From an uncultured Bacilli bacterium (GTDB taxonomy: Bacteria; Bacillota_I; Bacilli_A; RF39; UBA660), in contig CAKPHZ010000011.1 of assembly GCA_934162265.1 (NCBI GenBank), positions 1 to 48,122 on the forward strand: DNA of 48,122 bases. Reading direction: 5' to 3'. The stretch's first letter is position 1, and each line of letters opens with the position of its first letter. Position numbers and translations under genes: made by a program. Shown here one piece after another: positions 17,529 to 25,925 of the stretch. The notes beneath the pieces were generated by a model, which saw only the letters and a list, made by a program, of their open reading frames with translations, made no database searches and was not told where the DNA came from.

Positions 17529-17557
17529 AGTATATCGTATTTTTATACTCTTTACAA
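17529..17557 (-). promoter_or_regulatory. Promoter of smc
   Basis: Minus strand TTGTAA (17557-17552), 17-bp spacer, TATACT (17534-17529), about 28 bp before the smc start. Confidence 0.7.
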
Positions 17558-17601
17558 GTTAGTTATCTATAAGTAAATTAACTTAATTCTATAAAAGATA
17601 A

Positions 17602-17649
17602 TAAAAAAATAATACTGATTAAGACTTTATCTTTTAACCAATATTATTT
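17602..17649 (-). terminator. Terminator of the uvrC operon
   Basis: On the minus strand a 16-bp stem AAATAATATTGGTTAA / TTAATCAGTATTATTT (17649-17634 with 17622-17607) including two G-U pairs, loop of 11 nt, then seven Ts. On the + strand the same positions would be mismatches, so it acts on the minus strand. Confidence 0.85.
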
Positions 17650-17662
17650 CTATAATAAAATT

Positions 17663-19432
17663 TTAATCTTTAATAGAAGAACAAATATTTTTCAGTTGAA
17701 TTGCTACTTCCTTAGGAACCAAAAGAGCTAACTCTTCTACACTAGCAGATTCTATATTAGAAATTGTACGATATTTTTTCAATAACTTATTCTTACGAAC
17801 TTCTCCAATACCAGAAACACTATCTAAAACGCTCGTCAAAGAACCCTTACTACGAATTTGACGATGATAATGAATCGTAAAATTATGTACCTCATCTTGC
17901 ATCTTAGTTAATAAAAGAAACAAACTACTCTTTTTATCAACAGAAATAATCGAAATAGGATCCCCTCCGATCAATTCAGAGGTATGATGTTTATCATTCT
18001 TTTTTAATCCAACAACAGGAATATCCAAACTAAGAGAATCAATAACTTCTCTTGCTACATTTAATTGTCCCAAACCACCATCAACAATAATCAAATCTGG
18101 TCTAGATAAATGATCTTTCAAAACGCGAAAATATCTTCGATAAATAACTTCTCTCATTGTCCCATAATCATCATTTACATCTTTCGTAATTTTAAATTTA
18201 CGATACTCACTCTTAGCAGGCTTACCATCGATAAATACCACCATACCAGAAACATTAAAATTACCAAACAAATTAGAGTTATCAAAAATCTCTATCCTAC
18301 TAGCAGAATCTATTTCTAAAAGATTAGCAAGTTCACGAATAGCACCAAGCGTCTTTTCTTCATTTCTCTCTACTAAAGTAATTTGTTCATTTAAATAATT
18401 TTTAGCATTTTCACAAGATAACTCTAACATTTTTTTCTTCTTACCTCTAAGAGGCGTAAAAAATGTTAAAGAAAAAGCACGAGATAATACTTCACTATTC
18501 ACTATCTCTGGAACAATAACTTCATATGGATGAATATTATGCTTATCGTAAAATCTTGAAAGATAAGTCATCAATTCCTCCTCTAAAGTATCAATCATAG
18601 GAAATAAATCATTCTTTCTATCTAATAACTTTCCACCACGAATAAACAATATACAAACAGATAAATAACCATTTTTAGAATAATAACCAACAATATCCCG
18701 ATCATAATGATCATCCAACTCTACCTTCTGTTTCTCTAAAGTAATCAAAATATAATCTAATAATTCTTTATATTCCTTAGCCTTTTCAAACTGCAACTTT
18801 TCTGCATAAAAATTCATCTTATCCATTAACTTCTCATGAAGTATTTTATAATTACCATTCAAAAAAGAAACAATCTCACTCTTCATCTTCTCCAAAACTT
18901 CTGGATCAACAGCTTTCTCACAATATCCTAAACACTCATGAATATGATAATACAAGCACACCTTCTTAGGATAATTTTGACACTTCCTAAGAGGATAAAC
19001 TCGATTCAACATATCTACTACTTTTCTAGCAGCAGTAACATTAGGATAAGGTCCAAATAACTTCCTATCTCTTCTTTTCTTAATATTAGGATTTCGAACA
19101 ACCAACAAACGAAATGCCTTCTCATTAGTCACCTCAATATAAGGATAACTCTTATCATCCCTTAAAAGAATATTATACTTAGGATCATATTTCTTAATTA
19201 AATTAATCTCTAACAGCAATGCCTCTAACTCAGAAGAAGTTAAAATATATTCAAAATCAACAATATCTCTAACTAACATTGCTGTCTTTCCCGTATGACT
19301 AGACTTAAAATAAGAACTAAGACGATTCTTTAAATTTTTCGATTTCCCTACATAAATAATAACATCATTTTTATCATGCATTAAATAGCACCCTGGTGAA
19401 TGGGGAACAAGTTTTAATTTCTCATCAATCAT
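17663..19432 (-). CDS. uvrC: UvrABC nucleotide excision repair endonuclease subunit C
   Basis: 589 residues from ATG 19432. UvrC makes both incisions around bulky DNA lesions bound by UvrA/UvrB. The GIY-YIG nuclease is at the N-terminus (GCYLM at 14-18, IIYVGKSKNLKNRL at 25-38 with catalytic R37). A four-cysteine cluster typical of UvrC follows (RKCQ...VCLYYHIHECLGYC, about 145-165), then the UVR motif, the RNase H-like second nuclease (FDNSNLFG, IVDGGLGQL), and a terminal helix-hairpin-helix. I prefer 19432 to ATG 19453 because GGAGAG lies just before it and the protein then starts like other UvrCs. The start overlaps the preceding gene by ATGATTGA, implying coupled translation. Confidence 0.96.
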   Translation of the reverse strand: MIDEKLKLVPHSPGCYLMHDKNDVIIYVGKSKNLKNRLSSYFKSSHTGKTAMLVRDIVDFEYILTSSELEALLLEINLIKKYDPKYNILLRDDKSYPYIEVTNEKAFRLLVVRNPNIKKRRDRKLFGPYPNVTAARKVVDMLNRVYPLRKCQNYPKKVCLYYHIHECLGYCEKAVDPEVLEKMKSEIVSFLNGNYKILHEKLMDKMNFYAEKLQFEKAKEYKELLDYILITLEKQKVELDDHYDRDIVGYYSKNGYLSVCILFIRGGKLLDRKNDLFPMIDTLEEELMTYLSRFYDKHNIHPYEVIVPEIVNSEVLSRAFSLTFFTPLRGKKKKMLELSCENAKNYLNEQITLVERNEEKTLGAIRELANLLEIDSASRIEIFDNSNLFGNFNVSGMVVFIDGKPAKSEYRKFKITKDVNDDYGTMREVIYRRYFRVLKDHLSRPDLIIVDGGLGQLNVAREVIDSLSLDIPVVGLKKNDKHHTSELIGGDPISIISVDKKSSLFLLLTKMQDEVHNFTIHYHRQIRSKGSLTSVLDSVSGIGEVRKNKLLKKYRTISNIESASVEELALLVPKEVAIQLKNICSSIKD

Positions 19433-20312
19433 CTGTCTCTCTCCAAACTTCATACCAAGATTTTAATTTACCAATACTAGAGGAAGTAAGATTTTTAATA
19501 AACTGCCAAGTTAAAGAACCACTTTTCTTTAACTCAGAAATTCCTTCTTTAGCCGTTGCACAACTTTCCTCATTTTCTTGACATACCTTTGCTGCTAAAT
19601 CAAAATAAGAAACAATAACCTTCTCCCGAAATTTATCATAAACAAAAGAAGAAGCATTCTTAATACTTTCCTTATAATCAAGAAACTTTTCTTCTATTTT
19701 AGAATCAATTACAAAAGCAATCTTTAACACCTTGAGTTTTGCACTATTACTTAAACTAGAAAAAGTCTTTCCTCGAATCGTTCCATCATAAAACAAAAAA
19801 TCAACTAATTCAATGAAACCATGCTTAATAGAAGAAGTAATATGACTATTTCCATCTATTTCATTTTCTAACTGTTCTAAATTAGTAACAACATCTTCCT
19901 CATTCCCCGAATAATTACTTGCTTGCTCCGCAGATAAATTAGAATTATTACTACTGTCCACAACATTATCATTATCTTTAGAAGTATTTTCTTCATTAGA
20001 AATAATAGAATCCGTCTTTTGTTTAACTTTTTCAACAGAAAGAACATTTCCCTCTATAGGACTAATCTTTTTCATATTCTTTATTTCAAAAACAATTTTA
20101 TCTCCGACTAAATAATTAGATTTTTTAGAAATAGAATACTCCTTTCCCTGATCATCTTTTGCTAATAAGTAATCTTTTCCAACATAAGATACCGTAGCCT
20201 GAACTGTATAAACCTGATTATTTTTCTGATAAAAATAAATAACCAAAAATAAAACTAATACAAAAAGTATAATTCCCATAATAAAATAAACTTCTTTTTT
20301 CTTTTTGTTCAT
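19425..20312 (-). CDS. Membrane-anchored hypothetical protein, coupled to uvrC
   Basis: 295 residues; ATG 20312 (GAGGGTG 9 nt upstream) preferred over GTG 20321. One hydrophobic anchor near the N-terminus (about 9-30, VYFIMGIILFVLVLFLVIYFY) after a Lys-rich start, so the rest is predicted outside. Residues about 33-90 look like a small beta domain (VYTVQATVSYVGKDYLLAKD, then GDKIVFEIKN). A Ser/Asn/Asp/Glu-rich linker (about 100-150) leads to a helical C-terminal domain with two cysteines (VCQENEESC). Family not recognised. The uvrC ATG lies inside its stop, so the two are one transcription unit, but that need not mean a shared function. Confidence 0.7.
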   Translation of the reverse strand: MNKKKKEVYFIMGIILFVLVLFLVIYFYQKNNQVYTVQATVSYVGKDYLLAKDDQGKEYSISKKSNYLVGDKIVFEIKNMKKISPIEGNVLSVEKVKQKTDSIISNEENTSKDNDNVVDSSNNSNLSAEQASNYSGNEEDVVTNLEQLENEIDGNSHITSSIKHGFIELVDFLFYDGTIRGKTFSSLSNSAKLKVLKIAFVIDSKIEEKFLDYKESIKNASSFVYDKFREKVIVSYFDLAAKVCQENEESCATAKEGISELKKSGSLTWQFIKNLTSSSIGKLKSWYEVWRETDD

Positions 20313-20337
20313 TTTTTTCACCCTCTTATTTATTTTT

Positions 20338-20346
20338 ATTATAACA
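20338..20346 (-). promoter_or_regulatory. Extended -10 for the 20312-uvrC operon
   Basis: Minus strand TGTTATAAT with perfect TATAAT at 20343-20338, 25 bp before the start codon. No good -35; it partly overlaps the amidoligase stop region. Confidence 0.5.
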
Positions 20347-20360
20347 TGATTTTTCTCTTT

Positions 20361-21326
20361 CTAAAACATTGTTTTAACGAGACCTCTACTCATTCTTTTA
20401 TCCCATTGAAATTCTTTCATATATTGCTTCAAAAAATAAATTTTATCCTGATTATTATCAAAAATCATATCAATAAATTGTAATGTATCTTCAAGGCAAG
20501 AAGTTGTACTAGGTTCATTTAAAAGAAGATAATCTAAATACTCTTCATCAATTTCTTCCCTAGTAAAAGAAAGTAAAAACTTAACCAAAGTATTCACATT
20601 ATTCTGCCAAATAATTGCCTTACTAGTTGCGTTTGGACTACGAAATTCTATCGTATTCCCCAATCTTTTTATTGAATCCAATAATGAGACATTATTAAAA
20701 TTAATTGCTCCATTACGATCTTTAGGCAAAACGTAGCGATAAATATCCTCAAAACAGCTACATTGATTTAATTTAGGTAATCCTCGATAAAGAATATTAG
20801 CTATTGGTGGGGCATAATGTAAAAATGTTCTTCTTCCAAATTCAGTTTCACCAAAAAGAAACTTTAATAAATCTTTTTCATAAATCATATACATTTTTAC
20901 AAATTGCCGCCAATAATTAATATTTCCTTTTAAAATATGACTACCTATATGAATGTGACCAGCAGCATCTCCATTCATCACAGCTTTATTTTCTTCTAAA
21001 AAAAGGCAAATCTTATTCAATTCACTCCAATTAGAAGGAGCACCAGTTAAAATAGGAGACTTAATTTCACCACCCAAATCAAGTGAAGATTCAACTGAAG
21101 ACCTCCAATAACAATAATTTTTTACAATGTAATCATCAACCAAATTTTTATTCACATTCTCATACTCTATCTCAAGTCCAATAGTTACATCACCATTAAA
21201 CCAAACGTTATCGCGATATTCCAACTTACTATGACAAATTTGACTTTTCAATTCTTCCAAATCTTTCTTAGAAAATTTAGAAAAAGAGTCATTATCCTCC
21301 ATATTAACAATAAATTTATTTTCCAT
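20361..21326 (-). CDS. Amidoligase family enzyme (Amidoligase_2-like)
   Basis: 321 residues from ATG 21326, behind a strong AAGGGGGA site; an upstream TTG (21347) is unlikely. The pattern fits the glutamine synthetase/GCS-like amidoligase family: GLEIEYE (50-56, metal-binding acids E52 and E54), GGEIKSPIL (86-93, E87), AGHIHIGSH (122-130, H124 and H126), and NTIEFRSPNAT (224-234, E227 and R229). Family members are predicted to form amide or peptide bonds using ATP, often on amino acids, peptides or cell-wall components. The substrate cannot be told here: neither the unknown membrane protein downstream nor the YhgE/Pip gene upstream is a typical partner. Terminators and an extended -10 make it look monocistronic. 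Confidence 0.82.
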   Translation of the reverse strand: MENKFIVNMEDNDSFSKFSKKDLEELKSQICHSKLEYRDNVWFNGDVTIGLEIEYENVNKNLVDDYIVKNYCYWRSSVESSLDLGGEIKSPILTGAPSNWSELNKICLFLEENKAVMNGDAAGHIHIGSHILKGNINYWRQFVKMYMIYEKDLLKFLFGETEFGRRTFLHYAPPIANILYRGLPKLNQCSCFEDIYRYVLPKDRNGAINFNNVSLLDSIKRLGNTIEFRSPNATSKAIIWQNNVNTLVKFLLSFTREEIDEEYLDYLLLNEPSTTSCLEDTLQFIDMIFDNNQDKIYFLKQYMKEFQWDKRMSRGLVKTMF

Positions 21327-21349
21327 GTTATCCCCCTTTTTGACCAAGT

Positions 21350-21358
21350 ATTATATCA
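21350..21358 (-). promoter_or_regulatory. Extended -10 of the amidoligase gene
   Basis: Minus strand TGATATAAT (TGn plus TATAAT at 21355-21350), 24 bp before the start codon; -35 not clear. Confidence 0.5.
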
Positions 21359-21375
21359 CATAATCTTCTTTTTTT

Positions 21376-21406
21376 AAATAGTTTTTTCAAAAGAAAAAAA
21401 CTATTT
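21376..21406. other. Unassigned 12-bp hairpin upstream of the amidoligase promoter
   Basis: AAATAGTTTTTT (21376-21387) pairs with AAAAAACTATTT (21395-21406), loop CAAAAGA. Neither strand has a T run after the stem, so it is not an ordinary terminator. It lies between the YhgE terminator and the amidoligase -10. Confidence 0.5.
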
Positions 21407-21504
21407 GTAAACATCTTCTCCACAATCACAAATAATTTTTATCATTCAAAAAAATACTTACTTCTCTCCTTACCAAAAGAAATCAGAACTAAAAGTATTT
21501 TAAA

Positions 21505-21537
21505 CAAAAAAAGAACTAGTTTCCTAGAACTTTTTTA
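21505..21537 (-). terminator. Terminator of the TetR-YhgE operon
   Basis: Minus strand AAAAAAG-TT-CTAG-GAAA-CTAG-TT-CTTTTTTT: a stem with a 2x2 internal loop and a GAAA tetraloop, then Ts. It overlaps the stop codon at 21535. Confidence 0.75.
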
Positions 21538-23445
21538 ATTATTTTTCTTATCATGATAAACATCATGACCAACATTAAAGATAACCAATACCACTAAAAA
21601 TCCTAAAACAATAAACAAATTCTTCATTAACAAACCACTCTCAATGGTAATTAAAGCTTCCTTCATTAAATTAATAGTATAAGTCATTGGTAATATTGAA
21701 TTTAAGAATCTAAAGCACTTACTTACCGTTTCAATAGGGAAGGTTCCTCCTGATGCAGCTAATTGTAATACCAAGATAATTAAAGCAATAAATTTACCAA
21801 CATCTTTAAAGTTAACAATCAAAAATTCAATAATAGCAATAAAAGTATTCGCAACTAAAACAATTAAAGCATAATATAAGAAATAATTAGTAATATGGAA
21901 ATCTAATAAAATATTTAATAAAACACCAAGTAAAATTCCTGATAAAGTTGCTAAACCATGATATAAAACAGTTCTTTGTAAATAATTTTGATTATCAATA
22001 GATAACTTAGGGAATCTATTTTCTTTATCATAATATAAAACAACATACATCATCAAAGCACCAACCCATAAAGCAATAGAAATAAATAATGGTGAAAATG
22101 CTGTACCATAACTACTAACTTCATTAACTGGTTTAGTATCAACAGTAACAGGATTTTTACTATATTCAGAAAGTCCTTTCGTTGACTCTAAATCTTTTTT
22201 TGTGTCTTCTATCTTTGTCCCTAAAGTATTCTTTGCTTCGACTACACTATCATTTAAAGTAGAAATTCCATTATTTAACGTATGAGAACCATCTGCTAAA
22301 GCATTAATTCCTGATACAACTTGATTAGAACTTTGATATAAAGTATTTGTACCACTAGCAATTTGATTAACAGCACTCTTAAGTTCTTGAATTTTACTCA
22401 TTCCATCTTTAAATTGAGAAACATTTGTATTTAGCAAGTTAATTCCTTGATTAATACTAGCATTTCCTTCTTTAATAGAATTACCACTTACTTTTAAGTA
22501 ATTAGTAACTGTCGTATTTCCTGTCTTCTCAGAAGTTTGAGATAATCCTTGAGCAATTCCACACATCTGTTGTTCAGATACAGTAGCAGTACCAGAAACA
22601 ACTTTTGGACAAATTGTCGCATTAATTAAAGCAACTAAATTTTCTGTATAACCTAAAGTATTATTAACACCATCTACATAAGAATTTAAACCACTAGAAA
22701 GAGTATTGCTTCCATTCTTTAAATCAGAAACACCACTAGCTAATTGATTTACTCCATCTCCTAAAGAATCTAAAGCCCCAACACTTTGATCTAAAGTATT
22801 AGCCCCTTCATTCAAAGTACCAAGTCCTTGATGAAATAAAGAATAATTAGATTGTAATGAAGAAATACCATTAGTTAAAGTATTACTTCCATCTTTTAAT
22901 TGTTCTGTTCCATCATTTAATTTTGTAAATCCATCATAAATAGTATTTAACTGTTCAGGAACTTGATTTAAATTATCAGATAACTGATTAACAATAGCAG
23001 AGTTTACACTATTATCTAAACTCTTCTCTACATTTAAAACCACATTATTAATAATTTGACTAGCTAAATAATTAGATTTTTGATTAGGTGAATAAGTAAT
23101 AGTCGCGTGTTTTTTAGAAGTAGTAGAAACACTCTCCATACTACTAGAAAAATCTTTTGGAATACGAATTACTGCATAATAAGTTTTATCATCTAATCCA
23201 TCATTAGCCTCATCTAAATCAACAACAGATAACTTTAATTTTTTACTTTCCTTAATACTATTTACCAAATCTTTACCCTTGTCTCCTTTATCTTCATTAA
23301 CGATAGCAACAGGCAAATTATCGATATTCCCTTCTCCATATGGATCCCAATAAGCTTTTAAATAGAAAAAACTATACATAAATGGAATACATAAAACAGC
23401 AATAATAACAATGTAAGAAAATAATTGATTCTTTTTATTTTTCAT
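21535..23445 (-). CDS. YhgE/Pip domain-containing membrane protein
   Basis: 636 residues. Layout matches the YhgE/Pip (phage infection protein) family: one N-terminal membrane helix (about 9-30, LFSYIVIIAVLCIPFMYSFFYL) followed by WDPYG and LPVAIVNEDKG, a long extracytoplasmic region (about 35-430), and an ABC-2-type block of five to six C-terminal helices. The extracytoplasmic part contains repeated LxxGxxxLxxG-type heptads predicted to form long coiled coils (KLNDGTEQLKDGSNTLTNG and similar). Family members serve as phage receptors in some hosts and are related to ESX/type VII-like EsaA and ABC-2 exporters. The start overlaps the TetR gene by 11 nt, so it is very likely the regulated target of that repressor, which suggests an inducible envelope-stress or export role. 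Confidence 0.93.
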   Translation of the reverse strand: MKNKKNQLFSYIVIIAVLCIPFMYSFFYLKAYWDPYGEGNIDNLPVAIVNEDKGDKGKDLVNSIKESKKLKLSVVDLDEANDGLDDKTYYAVIRIPKDFSSSMESVSTTSKKHATITYSPNQKSNYLASQIINNVVLNVEKSLDNSVNSAIVNQLSDNLNQVPEQLNTIYDGFTKLNDGTEQLKDGSNTLTNGISSLQSNYSLFHQGLGTLNEGANTLDQSVGALDSLGDGVNQLASGVSDLKNGSNTLSSGLNSYVDGVNNTLGYTENLVALINATICPKVVSGTATVSEQQMCGIAQGLSQTSEKTGNTTVTNYLKVSGNSIKEGNASINQGINLLNTNVSQFKDGMSKIQELKSAVNQIASGTNTLYQSSNQVVSGINALADGSHTLNNGISTLNDSVVEAKNTLGTKIEDTKKDLESTKGLSEYSKNPVTVDTKPVNEVSSYGTAFSPLFISIALWVGALMMYVVLYYDKENRFPKLSIDNQNYLQRTVLYHGLATLSGILLGVLLNILLDFHITNYFLYYALIVLVANTFIAIIEFLIVNFKDVGKFIALIILVLQLAASGGTFPIETVSKCFRFLNSILPMTYTINLMKEALITIESGLLMKNLFIVLGFLVVLVIFNVGHDVYHDKKNN

Positions 23446-24013
23446 ATTTATCTCCCCCTTTTACCAATAAACCATTAGAAAGAATATTGGTTACTTCTTT
23501 ACAAATTTTAGACTTATCAACTTTCTTATCATATTCAAATGTCAAAGAATAAATTGTTTTATAAATAATAAATGCAGTTAAATGAGAATCACATTCCCTA
23601 ATATTACCACGAGAAATCTCTTCATCAATCTTCTTCTCTAAATAAGAAACAATTCTCATTTCATAAACTTTAAAAAAATCTTGATTATGAAAATTCTCAC
23701 TTTCTTTTTCTCGAATTAAATTAATAAGCAATTGATTATCATTACTAACAGTTAAAACATTATTTAAATCTTCACTAATTTTTTCCAAGAATGATTCTTT
23801 TTTCTTCTCTGTTGCATCAATCTTCTTACGCATTTTCTCTAATTCTTCAGAAATAAAATACTGAAAAAGTTCTTGCTTATCCCGAAAGTGATGATAGATT
23901 GTTTTTTTCGTAACCCCCGCTTTTTTGGCAATCTCATCCATCGATACTTTATCGAAACTATACTTATTAAATAACTCTCTAGCAGAAGCAATAATATTTT
24001 CCTTTTTTTCCAT
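23435..24013 (-). CDS. TetR/AcrR family transcriptional regulator
   Basis: 192 residues from ATG 24013 (AGGTGA 6 nt upstream; GTG 24022 rejected). The N-terminal helix-turn-helix is clear: ARELFNKYSFDKVSMDEIAKKAGVTKKTIYHHFRDKQELF (about residues 10-49, recognition helix near TKKTIYHHF). The C-terminal domain is variable, as usual, and would bind an unknown ligand. It is first in an operon with YhgE/Pip, and its promoter is covered by a 35-bp inverted repeat, so it should repress itself and the membrane protein. TetR-YhgE pairs are common in Firmicutes, which supports this reading. Confidence 0.93.
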   Translation of the reverse strand: MEKKENIIASARELFNKYSFDKVSMDEIAKKAGVTKKTIYHHFRDKQELFQYFISEELEKMRKKIDATEKKKESFLEKISEDLNNVLTVSNDNQLLINLIREKESENFHNQDFFKVYEMRIVSYLEKKIDEEISRGNIRECDSHLTAFIIYKTIYSLTFEYDKKVDKSKICKEVTNILSNGLLVKGGDKYEK

Positions 24014-24025
24014 ATTCTTCACCTA

Positions 24026-24060
24026 CTATACTACTATACCGTTTCGGTATACCAGTATAG
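24026..24060 (-). promoter_or_regulatory. TetR operator (35-bp imperfect inverted repeat)
   Basis: 16-bp arms CTATACTACTATACCG (24026-24041) and CGGTATACCAGTATAG (24045-24060) with two mismatched positions, around centre TTT. The inner 17 bp TATACCG-TTT-CGGTATA is perfect. It covers the predicted transcription start and one edge of the -10. Confidence 0.85.
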
Positions 24061-24087
24061 TATAGACACATTAGTTCTTTTTGTCAA
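24059..24087 (-). promoter_or_regulatory. Promoter of the TetR-YhgE operon
   Basis: Minus strand consensus TTGACA (24087-24082), 17-bp spacer, TATACT (24064-24059). The strongest-looking promoter in the window, overlapping the operator. Confidence 0.88.
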
Positions 24088-24123
24088 GAAAAAAATAGAG
24101 AAATTTGACAAAATGTCAAAAAG

Positions 24124-24145
24124 AAAAAAACTAGTGTAAACTAGT
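24124..24145 (-). terminator. Terminator of the 39-residue membrane protein gene
   Basis: Minus strand ACTAGT-TTAC-ACTAGT followed by seven Ts (24130-24124). The stem is short (6 bp) but well placed, 6 nt after the stop codon. Confidence 0.6.
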
Positions 24146-24151
24146 AATATT

Positions 24152-24271
24152 TTAAACAGGATACTTAGCAACCATTAATAATAAATAAGTTCCCAAAAAC
24201 AAAAAAGTAATACATAAAACTAAAATTAAATAAGGTGATATCTTTTTAAAAAAATATCCATTATTTTTCAT
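24152..24271 (-). CDS. Small single-pass membrane protein, 39 residues
   Basis: ATG 24271 follows AGGTGG at about 7 nt and the frame runs 39 codons to TAA at 24152. The product starts MKNNGYFFKK, then has one strongly hydrophobic helix (about residues 13-34, YLILVLCITFLFLGTYLLLMV) and ends AKYPV. A terminator follows within 10 nt, giving a complete small expression unit. It lies between the TetR-YhgE promoter region and the CmpB-like gene, all on the same strand. No family recognised; a role as a small partner of a neighbouring membrane protein is only a guess. Confidence 0.6.
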   Translation of the reverse strand: MKNNGYFFKKISPYLILVLCITFLFLGTYLLLMVAKYPV

Positions 24272-24364
24272 TTCATCACCACCTATTCTTAAACAATTTT
24301 AACAAAAATACTTATTATTTCTTATTATATAAATTTCAAAGCAAACATCTTCCTACTAACTTTA

Positions 24365-25921
24365 TTATGAACTTTTCTTTATATAAATTTCCTTAGTTAT
24401 CCCTTCTCCTGTATTAGGAAAAAAACTAGAATAGATAAAATCAATACTAAAAGTAAAAAGAAGGAATACACACAAAACTGTAGTAATTTTAGAATGAATC
24501 TGTTGATAAAGATTATCCAAAATAGGAGCAATAATATAAGTAAAACCACAGCCACCAAGTCCAAAGACAAGAAGACCCTCTAAACAGACGCGTCCATGAA
24601 TATTTAAAAAATATCCCGTATAATCCCAATATTTTAAATGTCTGAATGTTTCTAAAAACCAAGCCGTTCCATATTCAACAACTCCACATAATAAAAATGT
24701 AGCTAAAAATAAAGTAAGAGGTTTATCTCGATAGCGTTTTAAAAGAATTAAAATAAGTACACCACCACATCCATAGATAGGAAGCCATGGTCCATGCATA
24801 GTTCCCCGATTAACGAAACAACCATCACTAATTAAATGTAATAACACTTCCCATAAAAAACCAATAATCGAAAAAGTAAAGAAAAATAAAATATATGATT
24901 TTAAACTATAACTTCTATCATAGTTAAGATGAAGTATTTTATTCATCTTACTAACAGGAATACTAAATTTTTCTTCTGGATAACTATCATCACAAGGCCT
25001 ATCAATTGCTAAATTTGTATCATTTAAAAGAGTTGAATAAGATAAATTACTTATCTTCTCTTTTCTAACTCTCATATAAACTTCAGCATATAAAGCTTCC
25101 TTATAAACATTAGAATAAAATACCGCACTTAAATTCAAAGTAAATACTCTTAAAAATTCCCAACCTAACAAAGATAAATCTAAACAAAATAATTTCCATT
25201 TATACCCATTAGATAATTCTTTAGATAAAAGAAAAACTTCTTTTTTTGTCATATTAGGATTCTCTGCTAAAAGATAAGGAACAAAAAAATATTCATAATG
25301 TTTAATAAAACCACCAATAATAGTCAAATTAAATAAAAATTGATAAATAGACCTTATAAATAAAATATATGAAATATGAAAAGTCTTTCTAACCAAATAA
25401 GGAAATAAAACTCTATCAATCTTTGTTCCATAATATCTCCTCTGTTCCAAAAAATAGCGACATTTTCCCACTTCAATAGCATTAATAAATAAAATAGCAA
25501 CTAAACTAATAAATATACTACTAATAAAAATAACTACTCCAAGACCTATCTTATTATTAAAAAATATTTTATTAATACCATTTAAAACAGTAAAAATAAT
25601 AGACTTACTACTAATTATAGAATTAACTAAATAAGATAACGCACCATTCGTATACTTATTTTCAATCATTCTCTCAAATTTTTTCTCTTGCTTAGTTTTC
25701 TCTAATAGCTCTCCTAAAATCTCACTAGAAGTAAGACTCTTATTATTTAATATTTGATTAATCTTTTTATCTTTAATATCAATTTGTTGAATATTTTTAG
25801 TAGTATAATTAAAACCACCTGCTAAAAGAAGAGAACAAATAAACACTAATAAAACATTTCTAAAATAATGATGTTTAATTGTCTCTTTTGCACATCTTTT
25901 TACTTCTTTTCTATTCATCAT
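24365..25921 (-). CDS. Multi-pass membrane protein, DUF975-like N-terminus and ABC_trans_CmpB (type IV) C-terminus
   Basis: 518 residues. The first about 280 residues begin RKEVKRCAKETIKHHYFRNVLLVFICSLL and have several helices plus the pattern TKKEVFLLSKELSNGYKWKLFCLDLSLLGWEFL, as in DUF975 proteins. The C-terminal about 200 residues carry the CmpB signature: NRGTMHGPWLPIYGCGG, then YWDYTGYFLNIHGRVCLEG with five helices. Both are membrane families of uncertain transport role; no ATPase is adjacent. Two consecutive ATGs are available (25921 and 25918) behind AGGTGA; the second has the more usual spacing. Only 4 nt separate it from the upstream gene, so they are cotranscribed. Confidence 0.82.
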   Translation of the reverse strand: MMNRKEVKRCAKETIKHHYFRNVLLVFICSLLLAGGFNYTTKNIQQIDIKDKKINQILNNKSLTSSEILGELLEKTKQEKKFERMIENKYTNGALSYLVNSIISSKSIIFTVLNGINKIFFNNKIGLGVVIFISSIFISLVAILFINAIEVGKCRYFLEQRRYYGTKIDRVLFPYLVRKTFHISYILFIRSIYQFLFNLTIIGGFIKHYEYFFVPYLLAENPNMTKKEVFLLSKELSNGYKWKLFCLDLSLLGWEFLRVFTLNLSAVFYSNVYKEALYAEVYMRVRKEKISNLSYSTLLNDTNLAIDRPCDDSYPEEKFSIPVSKMNKILHLNYDRSYSLKSYILFFFTFSIIGFLWEVLLHLISDGCFVNRGTMHGPWLPIYGCGGVLILILLKRYRDKPLTLFLATFLLCGVVEYGTAWFLETFRHLKYWDYTGYFLNIHGRVCLEGLLVFGLGGCGFTYIIAPILDNLYQQIHSKITTVLCVFLLFTFSIDFIYSSFFPNTGEGITKEIYIKKSS

Positions 25922-25925
25922 CTTA

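Noticed and set aside
19425..19432. TGA read as Trp (mycoplasma-type code)
   Set aside because: TGA ends genes cleanly at coupled junctions (19425, 38122), and Trp positions in conserved proteins use TGG.
21401..21445. 14-codon frame beginning MIKIICDCGE as a gene
   Set aside because: The AAGGAG upstream is too far away and the frame is very short; kept only as part of a low-interest observation.
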